A DNA stretch of 64,000 nucleotides from Eopsaltria australis. Taxonomy: Eukaryota > Chordata > Aves > Passeriformes > Petroicidae. This document shows positions 15,561-30,500 of the stretch, piece by piece. A program made the translations under genes and the position numbers. Location: assembly GCA_034509425.1 (NCBI GenBank), contig JAVTVJ010001204.1:248001-312000 (forward strand), written 5' to 3'. Within the stretch, counting starts at the first letter, position 1. Every line of letters starts with the position of its first letter. Under the pieces are notes generated by a model. It did no database searches and had not been told where the DNA came from. It saw nothing but the letters and a program-made list of their open reading frames with translations.

Positions 15561-18500
15561 TGGGGTTTATGTGGGGTATATTTCTATGGGGTACATTTAT
15601 ATGGGCGTGCGGTGCGTGTGGGTACATCTATATGTGGTGTGTGTGTGTGTGGGGGGGTACATCCATGTGGGCCTGTGCGTGAGGGGTGTGAGGGTGCAAT
15701 AAATCCGTGAGGGGTGTGAGGGTGCAATGAATCCGTGAGGGGTGTGAGGGTACAATAGATCCGTGAGGGGCGTGAGGGTGCAATGAATCCGTGAGGGGTG
15801 TGAGGGTGCAATGAATCCGTGAGGGGTGTGAGGGTACAATGAATCCGTGAGGGGTTCGTTGCCCCCAGCAGTGAGTTCAGGCGTTCTGAGGGGTTTATTT
15901 TCTTTAAAACTCCTGCCGGAGTTGGGGCAAAAGGCAATGTGAATCCCGCTCTGGTCGCCTCCTGCTCCCTCTGCCTCGGGAGAGGCAAAATGGGAATTTT
16001 TCATTATTCCCTTGAGCTTTGTGCGGGAGCTGGAAATGCTGGAGAAGGAAAAACCTGAGGGGTTTGTGCCAGCGACTGCAAACACAATAAATAAGAGAGG
16101 TGGAATTTTGGCTGGTCGCTATTTCAGGGGTGTTCCACCAGGCAGCTTTTTGTGCCTTCCTCCCGTGTGTTTTGGGCACAAAACGATAGGATTTGATCTG
16201 TTTTGAAGCTTAAAATCTCACGAGTTCTGCGGAGCTGGTTGAATTTCTTATTTCCATTTAATTTTCATTTGTCAGTCATGGGATGTATCCCCCAAAGTCA
16301 CTGAGCTCTTGCGTCCATGTAATCCAGGGATGCTTTATTATCATTAAATCTTCTCTACTATCAGCATGAAAATAAAAAGTTGATAAAAAATATGAAACAT
16401 CTGCTGAAATACAGGTTTGTATGACATTAGTAGCAGTCTGCATGGAAATGAGCTGTTTTGGCTGTTATACACTGAGAAAGATGCTTTTGATACCACTAAT
16501 AAAAAATCTGTGATGTTTCTTATACATCCACTGAGTTTTTATTAATCTTCTTTTGCTTCCTGCCTGCTGTCCTTCCTAGAGGAAAGCTTTGCAACTTCTC
16601 ACCACGGGTTTTTCTTACCAGAATTATTCTGTGTTTCTTACCAGAATTATCTGTTATTAAAGGAAAGAACTCTCAGAAAATGTTGTGATTTAAATATACA
16701 ACACATGTGAAGCAGCAGACTTAAAAACACGAAGTACCAGTGATATTTGTAGAGGTGTGCTGCCCTGTACTAAGATATTTTTTGATACATGCAGCCCTAC
16801 TCGAGAATATTTTGGTTTAGACTAAAATTTGGGCAAATATTAGCTATTTAAAGATTCTAAAAGGTGTTCATATGAATTTTTTTCCCTTTCTGCTGGAGTC
16901 TTAATCACATAAAAATTAAGCTAAGTGTTGAGCTGACTGCTTAAAAATATACATTAGAGTTCATGATTTAGAATTCTTTCTTCCCTGACTGTAAAATGTA
17001 GTTGTAATGTTCCTGACTTAATGTAGTTGTAGTAGTAAAATGTAATTGTGAGTCAGGACTGAAGGAAATTTTATTTCTACTACAAATGTCAGTTATAATG
17101 ATCAGTTTATAATTTTAGTATCTCGAGTTGTTGAAGATTTGAGACCGCCTCGTTGGCAGAAGTGGGAAAATAAAGCGATTTTTTGATTGGCAAAGCGATC
17201 TGGAATGAAAAAGGAAAGCGTTGTCTTAAATAATTTCATTTCAGCCTCCGATCCCGCAGCCTCATTTGCATGGCGATGTATTTCCCCCCTACCCTTTCAG
17301 CCGGACAATTCCATACGTAATTCTCCCTATAGAATGTCTTTGATCCGCGGGGATTTCTGTAGGGCCCGGCTGAATGCAAACATTCTGAAGACTTGGCATT
17401 TACCTAACAACAAAAGCTATATATGGTTTGTAAAACATGAATGAAAAACTAATGCGTGCCTGAGCTCACTTGCTGAACTTTCACTCGGCTCAGCGAAATG
17501 GAAGTTTGAAGTTCATCTCAGCGTATTTTAGAAGGTCCTTTTCATTTAAAAACAATGATAGAACCTGTGGAAGTTTGTGGATGCATTTAGCGTTTGAAAG
17601 TGATGAACGTGACAGTTCTATTCAGGCGGCTCGCGGTGCTTAACAACACATTGTACCTTTTTTGTTCTTTTTTTTCTTTTTCCTAAGCTGCCTCGCAGAC
17701 CTGAGAAAGGCCTTTTTTTTTCCTTTTGTATGGAAACTTTCTGTTGTTGTGGCGACTGACCGCTCAGCAGAATGTGTTGTTCAGGGAATAGAGGATGTTC
17801 TGGGGTAGTTTTGCTCCCTCTTTTTGCTTTAAATATATAAATTTACAATATCCAGGAGGAATAAAGGCTCTGCAGTCACCCTGCCAGCCTTGGATAAGGA
17901 TTCTTGCTTAATTGGGACTGAGGAAGTGAAAAATGGGAACTCAGCCATGTCTTTCTTACATAGGAACAGGCACATAAAGATGGGAAGAATAAATAAAGAG
18001 GAAATGCAATAAATTGGTTTTTTTTTTATTCAGTACAACACATATAAATTAAATTTGGGTTTTTTATTCAGTGCAACACATATAAATCACCCTGCCAGCC
18101 TTGGATAAGGATTCTTGCTGCATTGGGACTGAGGAAGGGAAAATGGAAACTCAGCCTTGCCCTTCTTATATAGGAACAGGAACATAAAGATGGGAAGAAT
18201 AAAGAGTAAATGCAGTAAATTGGGTTTTTTTTTTATTCAGTGCAACACATATAAATTAAAGCCCTATTTGTGCCTGTGCACACACGTGTCCATGGTGCTA
18301 AAATACTCACTGTGCTCTTGACTGATAAAGAAAACAGGGTGTATAATCTGAATTATTTTTCCCATCAATCTTTATCTGAATACAATTAGAAGGTTTTTTT
18401 TTTCTAAGGAAGAAGCAAAGCAGTTTGGTTTGAGTGTGGGAAATTGGGTGAATGAGTAAAACTGTGGCTGAGTGAAAGGAGTGTGTTGTACAAGTGTATT

Positions 18501-21500
18501 TTTAATTAATGGGACAAACTGTGCAAAATATACTCAATATTTATGTCATAATTCTACTGACAGCATGAAAAAATATTTTCCATAGGTGGCAATTATAGAA
18601 TCACCAAAATAAGATGTCTTGGGACTTTTTCTTTTTTAATTATTTTTTTTTAAACTTTGTGTTCTTTTAGTGACTGGGCAAAGGAAAGCTTCAAACAGTT
18701 TCATTTGAAACATAATTAATTGTTTTCATTTTTCCTTGTAGAAAAGATGCAAATGCTGCACTGCTGAGTAACTTTGAGGTGAGTTTGTCTTCATTCTGCT
18801 TTTAAAGCAGCAATTTCCAGCTGTCTTTAGTCCCCTGTATGATCTTTGGGAGCTGCAAACTGGCAGTGGCAATCAGCAAAACCTGCAGGGCATTTACTCC
18901 TTCTTGCATTTGGTTTGTTTTCAAGAATTAAAGCTTTTTAAAGAAGATTTGGAAATGGTTTTGCTGGTGATGGGTCCTGTGTTACGGTATTGTGAGATTA
19001 TTCCAAAGGAGGTGTTGTTCTCTCATTTTAAGAGGGGTAGAAGGAAATGTTGGTTTAACTTGAGCCTGGTAATGGAAATATTTTGCTCTGCTGATTAATG
19101 TAATTTTTGGAACAGTTTTAATAGCCCAGGTGTTTTGTCTGTGTTATTGTAATGCTGAAGCTGCTTTTTATTGCAGCTGTTTCATTCTAATCTGAATTTA
19201 ATCTTGAAGTGTTTTATCCTGAGCTGCATCTGTCTGCAAACAGCAGAGCAGCACCCGGTGAGTGTGAGTGAGGCATTTGGAAAGAACTCTCTTAAATTTT
19301 CTCTAAGAAATAGATGATTTTATGTCAGCCAAACTGGTGTTCAGTGAAAAAGACTGCAAATATGGCTTTTAAAAGTAGTGATTCCCCTCCAGCTACTGCC
19401 ACCTTTCCATGTGCTCCATTTCCCAGCTGCAGTTCCACTGGCAAAGCCAACGTTCTGTAAATCAAGGTGATGCTTTGCACACCAAGTTCCATCCCTGCAG
19501 TTCCTCTGTGAGCTTGGAGGTGTCCTTTTGTGTTTGTTGGCAGAGTTCACAGCCCGAGTTTGGGATTTCAGCACTGACAGGTATTCCTTTTCCATAGAGG
19601 TGTGAAGTAATTGAGGGTTTGTAGCTGATTGTGTTTGTATTTCTCACTGTCTGGAAATGTTTGGTTTCTGGTTTCTCTGGACTTGTCAGTTTGTAATTCC
19701 TTTGGGGCTGGATCTTGAGTGAAGCCAGGTAAAAATGGGGGGATGAACAGTCATAAGTGCTCAGCTGCTTTGCTCTGAGTATTGACTCTGGATACACTGC
19801 AAAGCCTGGAGAAAAACACCTAAAAAGTTTCATTCTTCTGTTTCAAATAGTCACAGCTCTTAAAAAACATTTTACATCCTTATTCATCACTCCAGGGCCA
19901 AAACATTTCTCATTTCAGTTGCTGGTCCATCCACCAAAACAGCCACACATTTTTTGTTGTTTGGCTGGTAGGAATTTCCTGTTCATCCATGATGTCCTGT
20001 TGTAATATTTTTAGGTAAAATACTCTCAGATGCTCTAAAACATTTTATTTCTAATCCTTAGGTGTACCAGTTACTCACTGACCTCAAGCAGCAGCGTAAA
20101 GAGAGTGGCAAAACCAAGCAGAGCTCTGGGCAGCAGAATCTGAACACTATCATGTATGAGGTGAGCAGTAAATTAGCTCAATTCACAGTAATTCACAGGT
20201 TTCTGTATTTAGATTTATGTATTATGAGTTTAGAATCAAATTTCCCCTATTAAAACCCACAGTAAAATGTTTTATCTGCCCCTTTTCTGTGGTCAGGTTG
20301 TGGGGTAACTGTGCTGTCAGGGCAGAGTTAGGCAGCTGCTGTTCTTAAAATCTGTAAAAGAGTTTCAGCCCCCCTGGTTTTCAACTGTTTTGTTTTGTTG
20401 GGATTTTTTTAAATTCTAAATATTCCATCCTTTTAAGACTCAGGGCAGAGCTCGCAGTCATCTGATGAATTGATGATATCACCTAATGTGATAATTAAGC
20501 TGATGATTTCAAAGCTGAGGCGTAGATTACACACAGTATATTTTATTGACAGAATTAAATAATTCCTAGCTAAAACAGATCATTTTCATTTTTATTTTGC
20601 CAGAAAAAAAGCCAAACCACACTTACAGATACCATCACTTGGGTTCCAGGTTGGGACTAAACATTTCATCCGTTGCTGGGAAGGAATTCTAAAATCTTAT
20701 CATACAAATATCAACATTTAAAATAAATTAGCAACTTCCCAGAGCCTTGCAGTGAAAGCCATTGTGTGTGTGTGTGGAGAATTGCATGACAGGCAGCTGA
20801 AAGCACTTTGCCTTTTCTTGCATGAGTAATTCAGTTGAGCACTAAAACTACTCATGTGGATAAGATCTGGCCTAGGCTTTGGTTTTGTTTTAGTTCTGGC
20901 TTTGTTTGAAAAAGGTACAGGGTTGTAATTCCTAAGCCTTGCATTCAACAAAATAGGGGCTTACCAAAAATGGGAATTAAATCTTCATGGAGACTGACAG
21001 TCTCTTCCTGTACCTCTGGGAAACAGCTGAGAAAGGTTGTGTAAGTAAATTTGATCAGGATGCACCTGAAATCGTGAATTGCTTTGTTGTTCTGTATGTT
21101 CAATACCTATAGGATGCTTGGGTGCCAGTTCTGGGTGTATTTTCTGTGTTTGGCTGAAAGAAAAGCAGAATTTGATTTTACAGGATTGTGTTTGTGTTTC
21201 TTCACAAGCTCCCTGCACACTTGGATCCACTGGCACTGAAGTAACTCCTTTATTTTTCCTGTGTATTTGGCATTTTCATTGATTTGAAATTGCCAAAAAA
21301 AAAATGAACCTGGGAGAGAAATTACTCCTGTGAAATAATTCTATTACATGGCAGTATAATAGTTTCATTTCAGTCACTGGTGGTGAATAACTGCTTCATT
21401 TTATCTGGAGAGGTCAGACAGGGCTTACAGCAAGGAATAATAAATTAGAAATATTTCCAACTCTTTATTTTAGGGTTTAATTCAAGCAACAGTAAATATT

Positions 21501-24500
21501 TAGGAAGATTTTGAACCACTTCCAGTGAAATGTCAGCTGTGAACTGGAATTTTTGTGGGTTTTTTATCAACAAATTGGTTTTTTGCTCTGGTCAGATTAC
21601 ACTGTGTAATGCAATTCCATTATCCACCTGCTCAGTGTTGTTATTTTAATAAAGCAAATACGTGGAACATCTGCTGTCAAAGTCACTTGGGGTTGGTGGG
21701 TGTTACATGTAAAAAATGGATCAAAGTTTAATTGTCTCAATTAATTTTTAATAGCACAATATCCTTGCAGATTTAATAACAAGCCACCTCATCTGCTTCA
21801 GTCAACTTTAAATTGCCAAAAATGCTGGTAAAGGATAAACACAAGCATTGATTAGAGATGTTAAAGAGGGATTTCTGGGTTGGCAGGCAGAATATCCCTG
21901 GCACTGAGCACATAGAACTTGGGTTTAAGGAGGAATTCAGCTTTCCTGTGTGCTTTTAAAAGACAAAAACCAAACAAGGAGCAAAGCGAGGGAGCAAATG
22001 TCTGTCACAAACAGCAAGAGGGATTTTTTAGCACACAGAGCTAAAATTCACTCCTTTCCTGTATTCTTCAACTTGCAATTTCAGGCTTTGAACAGCTCAG
22101 ATAAAGTTGATTCCCAAAGCTGAATTGATTTTCCAATTTCTCTCAGTACTGAGGAGACTTTTCAGAGCTCTTGTTCCATGTACAGCATACAAACTAAATA
22201 TTTAGTGTGAAGTAATATGTATTATTTTCTTCCTGTCCCTTGCAGACACTGAAGTACATTTCCAAAACACCCTGCAGGTACCAGAGTCCTGAGACTGTCA
22301 GGGAGTTCCTGGCAGCAATGAAAGACCATAAATTAACCAAGTAAGTGGAGCTGTGCCTTTGTACAGAAGTAAAAACTCAATTAATGCTGAAAAACTGATC
22401 CCTGTGGGCAGTGTGATGATCTGATTCATGGATTTTAAGTATTTTCTGCCATTATTTAAATGCTCAGCCTAACAGCTTTTCACTGTTCACTTCCAGTGAA
22501 AAGTCAGCTGTGAACTGGAATTTCTGTGGGGTTTTTTTCTGAACAAACTGGGTTTTTGCTCAGGTCAGGTTACACTGTGTAATGCAATTCCGTTATCCAC
22601 CTGCTCAGTGTTGTTATTTTAATAAAGCAAAGAAATGGAACATGAGCTTTAAACTTTAAACTGCTTTAACACCTTCACTCATGGGTGAGTATTTTCATCT
22701 TCTCTTCCATGTGCTGTTTGTTCAGCATCTCTGAGATCTACATTTCTATTATTTAAATATATAATTTAAGTAATTATTTAAATACAAACCAACCTTCCCT
22801 CCTCCCCCAGCAGTTTCCAGTGAAGCTGAACATCCAGTTCTTATTCTGGGAAGGTCTACCTGGAAAAGAAAAGATTTCCTTTGCAGTTCCAAGACTCCAA
22901 AGGCCTTTTTTTCCTTTTTGGCAGGGGTGTGAGTGCCTGTTCTTGAGGCACATAATCCTCTTGAAGCTCTGCAGAGTGGAGTGAAGCCTGATGTAAATAG
23001 AACAGGAATCAGCTGGCCTCTTGTTTGGATGGCTCTGATCACTTCTCTGGCTTTTAAAGCAGAAAAAACCCAATATTTAGCTCCTTCTGAATGCCTCCTT
23101 CACTTCAAAAGAGGAGTTGATGCTGGACAGACACGGAGTGTGTTTCTGTTCCCTGCTGGGAGGACTCCCAAGGAGCTCATCCTCTGGGAAAGAGGCTTTT
23201 CATTCATTTGGCTGTGCCACAGAATGCACAGTGAGAGCATCTGGAGTGCTGCAGGGCAAGTTTTTAGCCTGTCCAGAGCAGGGACAGCAGATTGGGAGCT
23301 TTTTGTCAGACTTTCAGTGCCCCCTCTCTACAGACAGCCCCATCCAGCACAGCAGCAGCTCTGCACAAAGGGATGCTGCTCCTTGGCAATTCTGGAATTG
23401 TGTTTGGAGTGCTTTCCTTGCCAGGTCAGTAAGTCAGTGTTTAACCCTCCTCTAGCTCATTTTAATCAGCATTCTATTTACATAATCACTTATGTATCCT
23501 AATTATTTTCTGGAGGTATTGAAGCATGGAGAAAAGAAAATACTCCACAATAAAAATACTAGAGGTGGAAAGAGGTTGTAATATGGCACTGAAAGGGTCT
23601 TAAAACTGGCAGCAAACATTTCTTGAGTAGTGATGAGCATCCTTCTCTAATGTAAAACAGCCCTTTCTGAAGAGAAATAAACTCTGCTGTCTGTGCAGGG
23701 CAGCAGTTTAGGAAGGGCCAGCAGAAGACTGCAGCACAGCAGAAAGGCAGAGTAGGATTTGTCAGAGGAAAAGGAGCTGAGTGATGGAGGTGTAATACTC
23801 CCGTTAAAAAACAAAACCCAAAATTTTTGTTTAAAGCTCATTTCTAAACTTCTTTCAGGTAGAATTGGACCAGGACCTGAGGGTTAACTCTTAGAAAAAA
23901 GGCAGGAGAGCTCTGTTGTCACTTCAGGTACTTTGACTGCAACTGCTTCCCTGGATGGGATCTCCAAGAGTGAAATACTAAACATTTTAAGTTATAACAG
24001 AGAAACTTCAGCTACAAATTCTGTCTCCCACAGTGCTGAACACTTTTGTAGAAGATCTATGCAAATATTCACCTTCTCACACCTGCTTGTTCAGTGAGCT
24101 GGAAAGGTTGGAATAGTTGCACGCTTTAAATCAGCTTTTTGACTGTTTATTTTTTTATGGATGCTTTGGGTTCAGGTGTCGTCCTGTGTGCCCTTTTCCT
24201 GAGGCAGTGAAGCAAGGGAATTGTTCCCAAGTCATTTCTTGTGCATTGTGGCAGCAGGATGAGAGTGAAGAGCCAGCCACTGGTGTAGGTGACAGATTTA
24301 CTCTGTCAGAATTCAGATTTGTTCTGTGAGCATCCTGTGAGTTTTTAAATCCCTCTCTTAACTGGTAAAAAACTTCCCAACTCTGCATTTGCTATGTGCT
24401 TTACAGAATAAAACCCAGAACTGTTTAGTGTGATCCTGGCACTTCTTTCTTTCTGATTTTTTTTCCATGCAGCCACTTGAAGAATTGTCAGGGCCCATCT

Positions 24501-27500
24501 GGCAGTCCCTGCACCCTAAACCACAGCCAGCACATGGGGTGCAATTCCTCTTTAATGCACTTGATGTTAAACAACTTAAAGCAGTGCTGCCTCCAGGGCA
24601 AGCTGGAAGCACCCTTTGGTTCCTAACCAGGGTCATTTCAACACTGCTTCTCTTGTTGAATAAAAGGCTTTGATGGTTTCCATTCTGTGCATGAAGGTGC
24701 TGTTCAGGGATTTCATTCCAGCTGTTTGCCTGAGAGCTTCCTTCCCTCTGGCAGGAAGGACCTGCAGTGTTTGCTCTTCCAGGACCTTGCTGTGTGATCC
24801 CTGGAATGACCTTTCCTCCCACCAAGACTAATGAACTCCAGACTCTCTTTGCTGCTTCCTTTCTGTGTAAGGCACCCCAAAATGTGCTCTCTGAGCTGCT
24901 CAGACACTGTCCGTGCTGTGGCTGATTAGATTCAAGATCTATTTGTGTTAATTGAGGTCTATCCTCAGGCACATTAAAGGATCAGCAGCACCCCACCACC
25001 CCCAACTGCCCCCCTGCCCTTTAAATTCCTCTCATTACTCCACCTCTAGTCAGAGGGGAAACAATTAAGCAGCGTGTTTGTGCTCTTAATTAGGCTCAGC
25101 CTAAATCCTGATGTCAGGGTTTGCAGCCCTGCCTGTGGGATGTGCTCAGGCTGTGATTGCTGCCCTCAGCACTAGGCTGTGCTCGTGGATGGGAGAATTC
25201 CCAGCTGGGCAGAGAGAGCAGCCAGGGAAACACCAGGAATTGAGGCTCAGCAGAGCTTTGAAGCAAAGGAATTCTTATTTTTCCTCTCACAGCCCTGCAG
25301 GGTGTCAGGCTGCACGTGGTGTGTCTGCTCCAGTGAGGAACTGATAACACAATTCTGGAAAACCACCTCAAATCCTTCTGTTAGCACTGATATTTGCCAC
25401 TCGAAATACCAGGTTATTAGAGCAGCATCCATTTTGTGATGGATTTGTCTCATCAGTGTTACAGACACAAAGAAAGCTTCCTAAAAGGCAGATTTTTAAA
25501 ATAAACTCCAACGTGTGCAAACAAATCTTCCAGAGTCATTTCAGAGAGCTGCCTTGCGAAATGGAGCAAATTCAGAGCCATATAAACAGATATTTCACTG
25601 ATACTCTTAGTAAAGTGTTGTAAAACAGTTTTTCCCATAGTTTTTCATCGATATTTTGGTAAAATTGAAACTGTAGAACTGAAATTTTTTTTTAAGACTA
25701 AACCTCTGAACCCACATAATGAATTTTATTATTACCTTGTAGAGGCCTCAGGCTTTGGCTGAAGCTTGAGCTCAGTGAGCCATGTTGTACTTGGAAATAG
25801 AGTTTGCCACTAGCAGCTAATTTTCCACTTTTAGTGCCTGGAATTGCTTTATATTTTGTAAGGTGTAGTGAATTGCATTGCATGAAAAGAGCATTTATTA
25901 AGCTGGAGCTCTGTAATTATGGTTTAATGAAAACCGGCTCTGCTTGTGCTCCTTCCTGTTACTGATAGCCTATCTCAGATTTAATTTTGGAATGACCAAA
26001 TTTCCAATCATTGTATATTATAATTAAAAAAAAAAAAACTGGTCAGGAACATTGCCCTTTTTGTCTTTAAATCAACACAGAGGAGGAAGTGTTGAGCTGC
26101 AAATCTTCAGTACTTTCAGAGAGTATTTTCCCTCATGACTGCCAAAAACTACAGCAGATACAAACCTCTGCAATATTAAAGATTGAAGCTTTTGCTTTGT
26201 GATTTTTGTCTCCTCCAGAGCTTTCAAAATGAATATTTAACAGCAAGTCAGGATGGTGCTCATAATTTAAGGGATTTTAAACAGATTATTCTCAGCTTTT
26301 CCAATGGGAATCCCTGTGGATAACCCCAGCACCCATGGGGGCTGTGATTTCCCATTTTGCCAAAGTCCTGCTCAGAATTCAGACGTTAAAAGTTACCATG
26401 ATTGGTTCAGGACCATGGGATTTATATTTCCAGCAGGAATAAAACCCCTGCTTCTCTGTCCAGCTCTTACTTCATGGTTTTCCTAGCAACCCTCAAACAC
26501 CCATTCCTGAGGATGAATTTGCCTCTGCACAGGCACAGATGTTTGAAGGGTTTTTTTAGCTTGATCTTGGCACTGTTCTCTCCTTACCCAGTCCTCTCGC
26601 TGGAAAAACACTCTGGGAGTTCAGTAGATTAAAAAAAGGCCAATACCAACAGACATCTGAGATTTTGGTTAAAATATAAGCTGCCAAAATTTGCTCAGTG
26701 CTGACAGAAGATGTTGCATTTTGTCTGAATTTTCACAAGAAAGTGTTTGTGTTATTTTTTAGAATGGATCAGTGTAGGAATGTGCTGTCTGTTCTGTCTG
26801 TGATCCTGAACATGACACACAAGTGGTTTTTATCTTGTAGAACTGTTTTTTAGGATTTTTAGGCTGTAACTCAACATTTTCCCCTCCTCCAGCACTCTCC
26901 CCTCATACAGACCTCAAACCCATTCCCCCCTCCCATAGCTGCACAGGTTTTTGTCTCCAGCAGCCTGAGCTTTGTGTGTGTCCCCAGATTTATCCAGAGT
27001 GTTTTTCCCTGAGCTGGAAAAAGCTGCTGCTGGCTCCAGCTGAGCCCCAGAGCTGCAGGATGTGGGCTGAGGCTCAGCCCCACAGCGGGAATTGCCATTT
27101 TGGGATTTCTCACCAGGCAGGACCTGTACGAGTCTGCAGCACAGACCATTAACTCTGATTAGTGGAATCTTGCTTTTATGTGAGAAAATTGCTTTCAGCT
27201 GTCACTCATCTTTTGTGTGGATTCTCCTTTTGAATGAGCAGCTTGCATGTCCCAAACTGTTACCAAAACCCAGGCAGAGCAGGGGAAATGCAGATGCTGA
27301 AGTTTGGGGGCAGTGAAGCTGAAAATGTTCTTCACCTTCTGTTTGGATGAATGGGACAGCTCCCCTTTTTATTTAACGAGCACCAGCGTGCCATGAGTGC
27401 TGTAGGAAGTGTAAAGATGAATTCATGGGAGTTGGAAAAAGTTAATTTTGCTTTTTAGATTTAATGGAGCATGAACTAAATTCAGGCTTAGGTCTGTGCC

Positions 27501-30500
27501 CATGCCAAGCACTGCAGTCAGGGCTGATCCTAGTGCGTGGTTGCCTTGCTTGGAGCTGATCTCTGCTGAAATTGTGGTTATTCAGGTTTGAATCCGTGTG
27601 TGTGCTGTCAGGAAATTCCAGGTGCACACAGAACCTGATCCTAGCAGTGAATTTTTGGGATCAGTGGGTGCTGAGCTCCAGCTCAAACTTCCTTCTGCTG
27701 CTGCTGAGGGTTGAACAATGCAGTTTCCTATTGAATGAAATTTAGAGCCATTTTGGGAGTGCTTGTTGCATTGCTTACCTCATAATCACATATTAACACG
27801 TCTAAAGATCGTTATGTTGGGGTGTTAATTAGTGCAGCTCCAGATGAAATATGGCATTTATGCAGCTTTTGGGGGTTTTTTTGCACCATGCTGCTCGTTC
27901 CTTTGTGTTGTTCTGCATCATTTTCCAGTAGGGAGCTTTGCTGATCAAAACCAGCCATGAAGTCCTTCAGATTAAACATCTGAATGTGTTAATCACTTGT
28001 AAGCTCTCCCCCATTCCTCTGGACACATTTTTAAAATTGCAAATACCCTGAAATGATGCTTTTAGGATCTGTTTGGCCTGGCTGTAAAATTTCTGCCTAT
28101 CCCCTAATGAATTAGAGTGATGTTAGTGGTTTATAAGCAAAAAGTCTTTTGAGAGGTGACCTTTTTTTTTGTTGTGCCCTCTATTTCTTCAGGAAACACG
28201 AGCAGCTCCACTAATTGATTGTTTTAGTCATGATGTGTAATTGGTGTTAATTTATTTCTGCTTGCTGCTGTGCCAGTGATCTTCCTGTGATAAACACAGC
28301 TCTACCTGCTTGAAAACAGCTTTGGGTAAATCAGGTTTGCATTCTTCAGCTCAGTCATGAAGTGGCTTTTGCTGTGTGATCCTCTTTGTTTGGCTCTGGA
28401 GTTTTGCTGGCAAGGAATTGCAAGGTTATTACTTTGAAAAAGAAGATGATGAGGAAATTCATTTCTTTAAAGTCAAATAATGTGCTTTGTGTGGAGGAGC
28501 GGTGGAGCTGGGGGATTGGGATGTGTCCTGCTACAAAAGAGAAGAAAGAGTTGTTTGAGAGGGCTCTGATCTCAGAAGTGGCATGTGAGAGGAGCTTGGG
28601 TAAAATACGAATTCATCACAGTCTGGGTTTGTAAGCAGGGCTGGGGGAGGAGGAGGAGGGAGATTTTTACAAGGGGGATCCTCAGAGAAGCTGTTGGAGA
28701 GCTCTGGAAACTGAGGCACCAACCCTTGCTTGGCCAGGGGGCAAAGCAAAGAACATCAGGCACCAAAGCAGGGAATTTCCCAGCTCTGGAGGAAGAATCT
28801 TCCACACATCCAGCTCAATTGGCCAGATTTTTATAGAATCAAGATATTATTTCATATTTTTCCTCAGCTCTGCATGGCAGTGCTGCTTTAGCTTCGCTTT
28901 TACACGAGTGAGTTTTACCTCTCATTGATTCCTTAAATCACCTGCTTTCCACATAAAGGATTTGAGTGCTCATCTCCTGTCATTACTGAGGTTTTATTCC
29001 TGGTTTTTGTGACTGATGGCAGCAGTTACAAACACTCATCTTCCTGCCAGTGAAGTGCTCTGAGTTCAGAGCTAAATCCAGCCACGCTCTCCACGGCCTC
29101 GTGTTGGAAACACCAAATAGATCTGAGTGATTAACTTGGGAAAATACAGGAGGTGCATTCCCTGCTTCCCATCACCAGTGGAAACAGATTTTGGCTCTCC
29201 AAAAGCAAAGCAATCTAATAATAAATAAATAAATTAATTAATAGGAGGATTTCTTGGATCTTTCTATTAGGAGCTGTTAATATCTCACTAGTGCTGTGTT
29301 GAAAATTTACAGGCTTTTCTTCTAAAGCTGAAAGTCGTGATTAAAATGGACATTTTAGCTGGATCATCCAGCAGCAGAGGCCATTTGAAATGGAATTACA
29401 TCTCTGAGGCATCTCCAGACACACAGAAATTGTTGGTTGTGAGTGTGGAGTGATCTGTGTTCTCTTAAAAGCTGTGAGGTTTCCTTTGAAAACCCTCCAG
29501 ACTCAGTTTAAATGTGCTTTAAACGCTCCAGACTCCGTTTAAATATGCTTTAAAAATGCCTTTTAAATAATAATAAATTCCAAGCTTTAGTTTTCCCAAA
29601 TTGTAGTTCCCTGCTGGAACTTTGTATTTTTCAATGAGCTAAAAGAATAACAGAGTTGCTGCCATTTGATGGATTGTGACTCCTTAGGTATGAAAATTGT
29701 TCTCGTGGTTGTGTGTTCATGGCAGAAGTCTCTGATCTCTGATGAGCTGTTGAACGTTTCTGCACAGCTTTAACAAAGCAGCAGTTAATTAATGCTTGCA
29801 CAGTAATGATCTGAGGGTCTCTGCTTGCCACCTTGGGCTAGAGGTGGCAACAGCAGCGTGGCTGAGCACAGGAAAGCACCCAAATTACTGAAATATCCAA
29901 ATGATGGCAGCTCAGCCACACTGCAGACCCAGGCAGGATTATTCCTGGCGGTGGCATTTCATCCCTCAGCTATCAGGAATGTGCTTGCATCACTGCAGGC
30001 ATCGAGGGGATCCTCAAAGCACCCAGTGCTGTGGGTTGTCTTACACTGTGCTTTTCACAGGGCAGAGAAGCTGCAGCTGCTGAACCACAGGCCTGTGACT
30101 GCAGTGGAAATCCAGCTGGTGAGTAACAATGCCTGGGCCTGTTCAAAGCTTAACTGGAAGCAGCTTTAACCTTGGAGATCAATTGAATAATTGCTTTCTC
30201 ATGGGCCAGTCATTGAATGTATCCCTTTATTGCACACTTTACATCCGTGGCTTCAAATCCACTCAGCTTCCTGTCAGAGCCCTCTCAGACAGATCCTCCA
30301 CCTCTGTGTCACACATTTAAAATGCACAGTGCAGTCATTAAAGGTGGTTAATTACAGTATTGCAAATAAGGATGTATTTAATCTTTTTGCTGTGCAGCTC
30401 TTTGATGGAGTACTTCAGTTCTTGACATCTTCCCTGGTTGTTTTTGGTTGGTTTTTACACTAAAATCAAGAATTCTAAAAGGAAATGAGCAATGATGCAG

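Larger units (their letters stand above)
15472..18741 (+). other. CRCP intron 1
   Basis: It contains a 28-bp minisatellite (15668-15862), a CpG-retaining candidate regulatory element (17140-17660) and a 208-bp tandem duplication (17877-18260). The remainder is AT-rich with no recognisable gene. Confidence 0.6.

Noticed and set aside
24117..25468. Cluster of overlapping short frames in CRCP intron 4 as a possible nested gene
   Set aside because: No recognisable protein family, no consistent splice sites, both strands equally open.
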